A stretch of 64,000 nt of DNA, taken from contig JAKGSH010000010.1 of assembly GCA_021568835.1 (NCBI GenBank), positions 1,302,001 to 1,366,000 on the forward strand. Direction: 5' to 3'. The notes beneath the pieces were generated by a model. That model was not told the origin of the DNA. It saw only the letters and a program-made list of their open reading frames with translations, and did not search any database. Positions 59,627-64,000 of this stretch are shown in pieces (position 1 is the stretch's first letter; every line of letters begins with the position of its first letter). The translations under genes and the position numbers were made by a program. The DNA is from Streptomyces sp. Tue 6430 (GTDB taxonomy: Bacteria > Actinomycetota > Actinomycetes > Streptomycetales > Streptomycetaceae).

Positions 59627-61266
59627 TCAGGCGGGCTTGAGCCCCTGGTCGCCGACCTCGGTGACGAAGGAGGCGGCGGTGGTGAGGGGGGCGCCGGGCC
59701 GGGTGACGTAGGGGACGGTCTTGAAGTCGGCGCGGGCGGCGTCGCGGCCGAGGGCGACGGTCACGTAGCCGCGCCGGCCGTCGTAGAACCGCAGGTGCGG
59801 GTTGGCGGTGGTGTAGGTGGTCCAGTTGGCGGGCCGCTCGGAGCCGTCCCGGCCGCTGGTGATCGACGTGGCGACGATCTCCGTGCCGAGGGTGCGGGAG
59901 GCCTGGTCGTCGAAGTCGTCCTTGATGTCGAAGGCGTACCCGACGTGCACGTCGCCGGTGAGGACCATGAGGTTGTCGACGCCGGCGGCCTTCGCGCCGT
60001 CCAGGACGCGGCGGCGGGAGGCGCGGTAGCCGTCCCAGGCGTCCATGGAGAGCTTGGCGACCGGGTTCAGGTCGAGCTTGCGCTGGGAGAAGGTGACCTG
60101 CTGGGGGACCACGTTCCAGCGGGCCCGGGAGGCCTGCCAGCCGTCGAGCAGCCACCGTTCCTGCGTCGCGCCGGTCATCGTGCGGGCGGGGTCGTCGACG
60201 GCGGGGCCGGGGAGCCGGGCGCCGTCGCCGTAGGCCTGGTCCGAGCGGTACTGGCGGGTGTCGAGGACGTCGAACTGCGCGAGGTCGCCCCAGTGCAGGC
60301 GGCGGTAGAGCCGCATGTCGGGGCCGTCGGGGCGCTGGGGGCGGCGCAGCGGCTGGTTCTCCCAGTAGGCGCGGTAGGCGGAGGCGCGGCGCAGCAGGAA
60401 CTCCTCCGGCGGGACGGTGTTCTCGGGGGTGTCGCCGGCGTAGTTGTTCTCGGTCTCGTGGTCGTCCCAGGTGACGACGAAGGGGTGGGCGGCGTGCGCG
60501 GCGATGAGGTCGGGGTCGGACTTGTAGAGGGCGTACCGCAGGCGGTAGTCCTCCAGGGTCACCGTCTCGTGGTCGAAGACGGCGGGGAGGGTCCGGTCGG
60601 TGTAATTGCGGTGATTTCCGACCGAGTTGACGGCGTACTCGTAGAGGTAGTCCCCGAGGTGGAAGACGACGTCGACGTCGTCCTGGGCGAGGTGGGCATA
60701 GGGGGTGTAGTAGCCGTCGGCGTACGCCTGGCAGGAGACGGCGGCGAGCTTCAGCTCCGACACCCGGGCGCGGGAGACGGGGGCGGTGCGGGTGCGGCCG
60801 GCCGGGCTGGTCCAGTCGCCGACGCGGAAGCGGTAGTGGAAGACGCGGTCCGGGGCGAGGTGGGGGACCTCGACGTGGACGGTGTGGTGGAACTCGGGGT
60901 GGGCGGTGACGGTGCCGCGTCTGACGACGCGCCGGAAGTTCTCGTCGTGGGCCAGTTCCCAGCGGACGGGGACGCGCCGGGCGGGCAGTCCGCCGTCGGG
61001 CTGGTAGGGGCGGGGGCGAGGCGCGTCCACAGGAGTACGGAGTCGGGCAGGGGGTCGCCGGAGGCGACGCCGAGGGTGAAGGGGTCGTCGGTGATCCGGG
61101 CGGGTTCGAGTTCGGCGGCGGCCGCGGTGCCCGCGGTCGGCAGGTTCACGGCGAAGGCGAGCGCGGCGGCGGCGCCGGTCACGGTGAGGAAGCGGCGGCG
61201 GCCGAGTCGGCGGGCGGCCTCGCGGAACTCCGGGGCGTGCTGGGACGGGTGTGCTGCGGGTGTCAT
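59627..61266 (-). CDS. phoD: Tat-exported alkaline phosphatase/phosphodiesterase PhoD, one apparent frameshift
   Basis: Secreted phosphodiesterase of about 546 aa from ATG 61266 (GGGGAGGA five bases upstream). Twin-arginine signal GRRRFLTVTGAAAALAFAVN. An N-terminal beta domain (TLGVASGDPLPDSVLLWTRLAP) is followed by the calcineurin-like metallophosphatase: LGDYLYEYAVN, VVTWDDHETENNYAG, LTGDVHVGYAFD. The frame breaks at GGGG 61007-61010; one added base joins LAPAP to YQPDGGLPARRVPVRWELA. PhoD is normally controlled by PhoRP; no clear PHO-box repeat is visible upstream. The ends of phoD and the Rsm22 gene are 13 bases apart. Confidence 0.92.
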
Positions 61267-61507
61267 CCGGTCCTCCCCTGACGGTGTGTCCGGGAGGCAT
61301 TGGACTGGCCGGGGACGACCGGGGAGCGACAGCGAATAGGCAGGTACACGACAGTCACATGTCGAGACGTCAACTCCCGCTCCGTGCACCGTGGGACGGC
61401 GAACCCCGTGCGGCCGCCGACGGCCGCGACCCCCGGAATATGAGTGAATCCTCAACCTGCACAAGAGGACTTGAGCGTTCCGCACCATACGCACCGGTCG
61501 GAGAAGT

Positions 61508-61810
61508 ATGCTCGGCATCTCCTCCACAAGAGCTTCACACTTGGGGAGCCGGACTTCCGCCGACCACACCGAGGGGGGACGGCGGCCGTTCCGCGGCACC
61601 GGATGGGGGTGGACCTCGCGTGACACGCGAGGTGCGCACCGGACCGCGGAGCGGCTGCCACATCACGGCGGTCCGCGTCGTGGCGGTACAGGTCTCGGCG
61701 GTACATGTCTCGGCGGTCCGCATCGCGGCAGCCCGCGTCACGGCGGTCCGCGTCACGCCGGCGCGGGGAGGATCACGCTGACGGAACGGGCGGCGACCGC
61801 CGCCCGGTGA
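61508..61810 (+). CDS. Candidate small protein with a 15-bp repeat, unsupported by family
   Basis: A possible 100-aa product from ATG 61508 (GGAG four bases upstream), starting MLGISSTRASHLGSRTSADH and ending in Gly/Arg/His-rich pentad repeats (GGPRRGGTGLGGTCLGGPHR). The repeat tract 61661-61765 keeps period 15, so any frame is a pentapeptide repeat; an overlapping frame reads ITAVRVVAVQVSAVHVSAVR. The only support for transcription is a perfect 19-bp terminator hairpin ten bases after the stop. It may be a non-coding transcript. The remaining 61267-61507 holds the phoD promoter. Confidence 0.35.
   Translation: MLGISSTRASHLGSRTSADHTEGGRRPFRGTGWGWTSRDTRGAHRTAERLPHHGGPRRGGTGLGGTCLGGPHRGSPRHGGPRHAGAGRITLTERAATAAR
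61661..61765 (+). repeat. 15-bp tandem repeat x7
   Basis: Seven contiguous, imperfect 15-bp units of the type CGTCACGGCGGTCCG (61661-61675 to 61751-61765). Confidence 0.88.
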
Positions 61811-61819
61811 GGCCCGCCG

Positions 61820-61878
61820 TACCCGACCGCCCCGCCCCGCCCTGCCACCCGAACGGCCGTCGGGGCGGGGCGGTCGGG
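61820..61878 (+). terminator. Perfect 19-bp terminator hairpin
   Basis: ACCCGACCGCCCCGCCCCG (61820-61838) and its exact complement (61860-61878), with a 21-nt loop. It lies 125 bases before the DoxX start and downstream of no recognised gene, implying a rightward transcript from the 61.3-61.8 kb interval. Confidence 0.75.
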
Positions 61879-62003
61879 TGTGCGGGGTGCGACGGTGGAC
61901 ACGCGGAAGGGGTTGTTCCCGTCGCCCGTTCACCGCCTGTCCGCCCCCCCTCGTCCGCCCCTTTGTCCGCCCCCTTTGTCCGCTCATCTCTCCGGGAGTC
62001 ATC

Positions 62004-62549
62004 GTGACCTGCTACGACCGACGTGATCTGGGCCTGCTGCTGCTCCGGCTGGGAACCGGCGGGGTGCTGATGGCGCACGGCGCGCAGAAACTGTTCGGCT
62101 GGTTCGGCGGCCACGGCCTGGAGGGGACCGGCCAGTTCATGGAGTCCGTCGGGTACGCCCCGGGCAAGGCGAGCGCCACGGCGGCGGGCCTGGCGGAGAC
62201 CGGCGGCGGCGCGCTCCTCGCGCTGGGCCTGGCCACCCCGGCGGCGGGGGCCGCGGCGGCGGGCGCGATGGCCGGCGCCTCCGCGGTCCACGTGCCCAAC
62301 GGTTTCTTCGCGCAGAGCGGCGGCTACGAGTACGCGGCCTCCCTCGGCCTGACCGCCGCCGGCCTCGCCGTCACGGGCCCCGGCCGCCTCTCCCTGGACC
62401 ACGCCCTCGGCCACACGGTCAACCGGGGCTGGATGGTCCCGGCGGCCCTGGGCGTGACGGCGGCGGCCACCGCGGTCGTCGTTGGCCTGCGCACCAGGCG
62501 GCTGCGGCAGCGCGAGGAGGGCGAGCAGGAGACCCTGTTCGAGGAGTGA
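62004..62549 (+). CDS. DoxX-family membrane protein
   Basis: A 181-aa protein with four hydrophobic spans from GTG 62004 (GGGAG upstream). DoxX features are the N-terminal DLGLLLLRLGTGGVLMAHGAQKLFGWFGG (key part LRLGTGGVLMAHGAQKLFGW) and AAGLAETGGGALLALGL. Members are linked to oxidative-stress or quinone-related membrane functions. The C-terminal tail is charged (RTRRLRQREEGEQETLFEE). Single gene. Confidence 0.88.
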   Translation: MTCYDRRDLGLLLLRLGTGGVLMAHGAQKLFGWFGGHGLEGTGQFMESVGYAPGKASATAAGLAETGGGALLALGLATPAAGAAAAGAMAGASAVHVPNGFFAQSGGYEYAASLGLTAAGLAVTGPGRLSLDHALGHTVNRGWMVPAALGVTAAATAVVVGLRTRRLRQREEGEQETLFEE

Positions 62550-62604
62550 GCACCCGGGTCGGCGCCGTTGTTCGGGAGGAGACCGCGCCGGGCAGGCTGC
62601 CCGT

Positions 62605-63021
62605 ATGAACGACAGCCCCCCGGACGTCCCGCAGACCCCGGACGTCCCGCAGACCCGGCAACCTCCGCCCGACCCGGCCCGGACCGGCCTCTGGGACACC
62701 GTCGACGCCCTGTGGTCCTGGCTCGAGGCCGCTCAGCCGGTCACCGGACGGGAGGCCGTGCTGCTGCGCGTGCTGAAGCTGTCGGAGGAGGTCGGCGAGG
62801 TCGCGGAGGCGGTGATCGGCGTGACCGGCCAGAACCCGCGCAAGGGCGTCAGCCACACGTGGGAGGACGTGCGGGACGAACTGTGCGACGTGGCCCTCAC
62901 GGCGCTGGTGGCGCTGCGGACGCTGACCCCGGAGGCGGAGACGGTGTTCACGGAGCACCTGGCACGGGTGGCGGACCGCTCGTCGGGAGGTGCCGGCGAG
63001 GGCGGGACGGACACGCGCTGA
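62605..63021 (+). CDS. MazG-like nucleotide pyrophosphohydrolase
   Basis: A 138-aa protein from ATG 62605. After a Pro/Asp-rich N-terminus it carries an all-alpha NTP-PPase domain: the EExxE motif in KLSEEVGEVAEAVIG (near residue 60) and the ExxD motif in WEDVRDELCDVALTALVAL (near residue 90), the Mg-binding residues of MazG/dUTPase-2 proteins. It probably hydrolyses non-canonical nucleoside triphosphates (house-cleaning). The ribosome site is weak. Confidence 0.85.
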   Translation: MNDSPPDVPQTPDVPQTRQPPPDPARTGLWDTVDALWSWLEAAQPVTGREAVLLRVLKLSEEVGEVAEAVIGVTGQNPRKGVSHTWEDVRDELCDVALTALVALRTLTPEAETVFTEHLARVADRSSGGAGEGGTDTR

Positions 63022-63030
63022 CTCCACGCC

Positions 63031-63110
63031 CCGCTGCTCCCCGCCGTTCCCGGCCGTTCCCGGCCGTTCCCCGCCGTTCCCCTCTGTTCCCGGTCGCTCC
63101 CCTCTGTTGT
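63031..63110 (+). repeat. 10-bp tandem repeat after the MazG-like gene
   Basis: Eight contiguous 10-bp units of the type CCGCCGTTCC/CGGCCGTTCC, starting ten bases after the stop codon. Confidence 0.8.
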
Positions 63111-63185
63111 CAGAACCGCCCGCCCCGGCCGTACGTCCCTCTGTACGATCACCGCACGCGAGGCGGGGGCCGGCGGAGGGGCGGG

Positions 63186-64000
63186 ATGGACAGCAACTGC
63201 GTGGGGCGCAGGGCGGATCGGCCGTGGCGGGTCGGGGCGGCGGTGGCCGGGGCGGCCCTCGTGCTCGGCGGCTGCGGTTCCGGGGCCGACGACGGGGCGG
63301 CCGAGCCGAGCCCCCGGCGTCCTCGGCGTCCTCACGGTCCGCGGCCGCTTCCGGCGCCGCCTCGGCCGGCGCGTCCCCGTCCTCCTCGGGCTCGGGCGGT
63401 GACGCGACGTCGCTGACGCCGTTCGAGGCGGACCCCGCTCAGGTACCCCGCACGAGGCCGCAGGCCGAGGCGCTGGCGGAGGCGGTCGCACTGGAGCCGG
63501 AGGCGTGGGGCGCGGGCTTCCGGGCCCAGCGGCCGGCGGCGAGCGCCCCGGGCACCGTGGCCGTGCTCGACGAGCAGTGCCGGTGGGAGCGGCGGGCGCT
63601 CCCGGGAGCGTCCTGGCCTCGCTGTCCCGCTACAGCGAGCTTCCGGCCGTCGGCGCCAAGGGCAAGATCAAGGTGAGCGCGGCGATCACCGTGCACACCA
63701 CGGTGACCGCTGCCGACGAGCAGCTGGCCACCACCCTGGAGGAGCCGTTGCGCTGCCAGGAGCAGGAGGTGCGTACCGATGAGCGGATCTTCGGACTCAT
63801 GTCGAACGCCACTCCGTACGGCCAGGGCAACAACACCTCCGACGACCAGGTGGTGGAGATAGGTTCCTATTCCACCGGGGACAGCAAGCAGACGTACTTC
63901 TGGTACGTGACCCGGCTCGGCACGGTGACCCTGGCGGTGTCGGTGAAGGGCGCCGAGGGTTACTCGGACACCGAGTTGAACAAGTACGGGGCGCAGGCCA
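63186..64000 (+). CDS. Putative lipoprotein, partial, two apparent frameshifts
   Basis: It runs off the right edge. ATG 63186 has GGAGGGGCGG upstream. The signal peptide (VGAAVAGAALVLGGC) ends in the lipobox VLGGC, followed by a Ser/Ala/Gly-rich linker (SASSRSAAASGAASAGASPS). The mature domain contains DEQCRWERRALPG, then SVLASLSRYSELPAVGAKGK and QTYFWYVTRLGTVTLAVSVK. The frame breaks near 63312 and 63605, both at C/G runs, and each is repaired by one added base. It resembles DUF3558-type exported lipoproteins only loosely. Confidence 0.75.

Noticed and set aside
61267..61400. PHO box upstream of phoD
   Set aside because: I could not find clear GTTCA-type direct repeats; only a TTGACG and a small dyad are visible.

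Overview
The window is high-GC actinobacterial DNA (about 72% G+C by eye, strong third-position G/C, GTG/TTG starts, leaderless promoters). It reads as a Streptomyces core-chromosome segment: a malEFG/aglA operon with divergent malR, glnE beside a glnA2-type gene, nadE, panB, an N-terminally extended methionine aminopeptidase, an AfsR/SARP-like regulator and a WhiJ-like regulator cluster. No rRNA, tRNA, CRISPR array or intact insertion sequence was found.

Layout. 1-8.7 kb: a maltodextrin regulon (start of a secreted, probably pullulanase-type protein; secreted alpha-amylase; alpha-glucosidase; MalG, MalF, MalE; divergent MalR). 8.9-16.7 kb: PAP2 membrane protein, GlnE, a VOC protein, a DCC thiol oxidoreductase, a serine hydrolase and a GlnA2-type ligase. 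17-21.3 kb: flavohaemoglobin and an NsrR-type NO sensor with matching operators, enclosing a sortase and a candidate substrate. 21.5-25.2 kb: a DUF3105/DUF305 pair and NAD synthetase. 25.2-27.0 kb: a WhiJ/BldB/anti-sigma-type cluster. 27.1-30.4 kb: lipoprotein, DUF6215-like protein and a patch of lower G+C with a dienelactone-hydrolase-like gene. 30.4-38.7 kb: three exporters, a TetR regulator with a perfect operator, an endonuclease/phosphatase-family membrane protein and panB. 38.7-45.4 kb: large SARP-NB-ARC regulator, M50 protease, F420:NADP oxidoreductase and small proteins. 45.4-52.8 kb: Map, then iron genes (haem oxygenase, efeO-efeB-efeU), each group preceded by an iron-box-like site, with a small secreted protein and a PhzF protein between. 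52.8-64 kb: a primase-polymerase-like protein, a TetR regulator, an oxidoreductase, a Bcr/CflA exporter, a beta-lactamase-family protein, an Rsm22-type protein, PhoD, DoxX, a MazG-like protein and a lipoprotein cut by the right edge.

Two window-wide features matter most. First, about twenty single-base frameshifts interrupt otherwise intact conserved genes. All are repaired by adding one base, usually at a run of four G or C, so draft-sequence error is the likely cause. These genes are given as full spans with the break noted. Second, short tandem repeats repeatedly begin at, or duplicate, the last codons and stop codon of a gene: amylase, aglA, malR, glnE, panB, phzF-like and a tetR gene, with different units of 13-32 bp. 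I know of no named element matching this and regard it as the most novel signal here.

How the genes work together: the mal genes make, import and hydrolyse maltodextrins under MalR; hmp and nsrR form an NO detoxification circuit; haem oxygenase and EfeOBU give iron-responsive haem and ferrous or ferric iron acquisition; glnE and glnA2 belong to nitrogen metabolism, although this GlnA2 lacks the adenylylation tyrosine.
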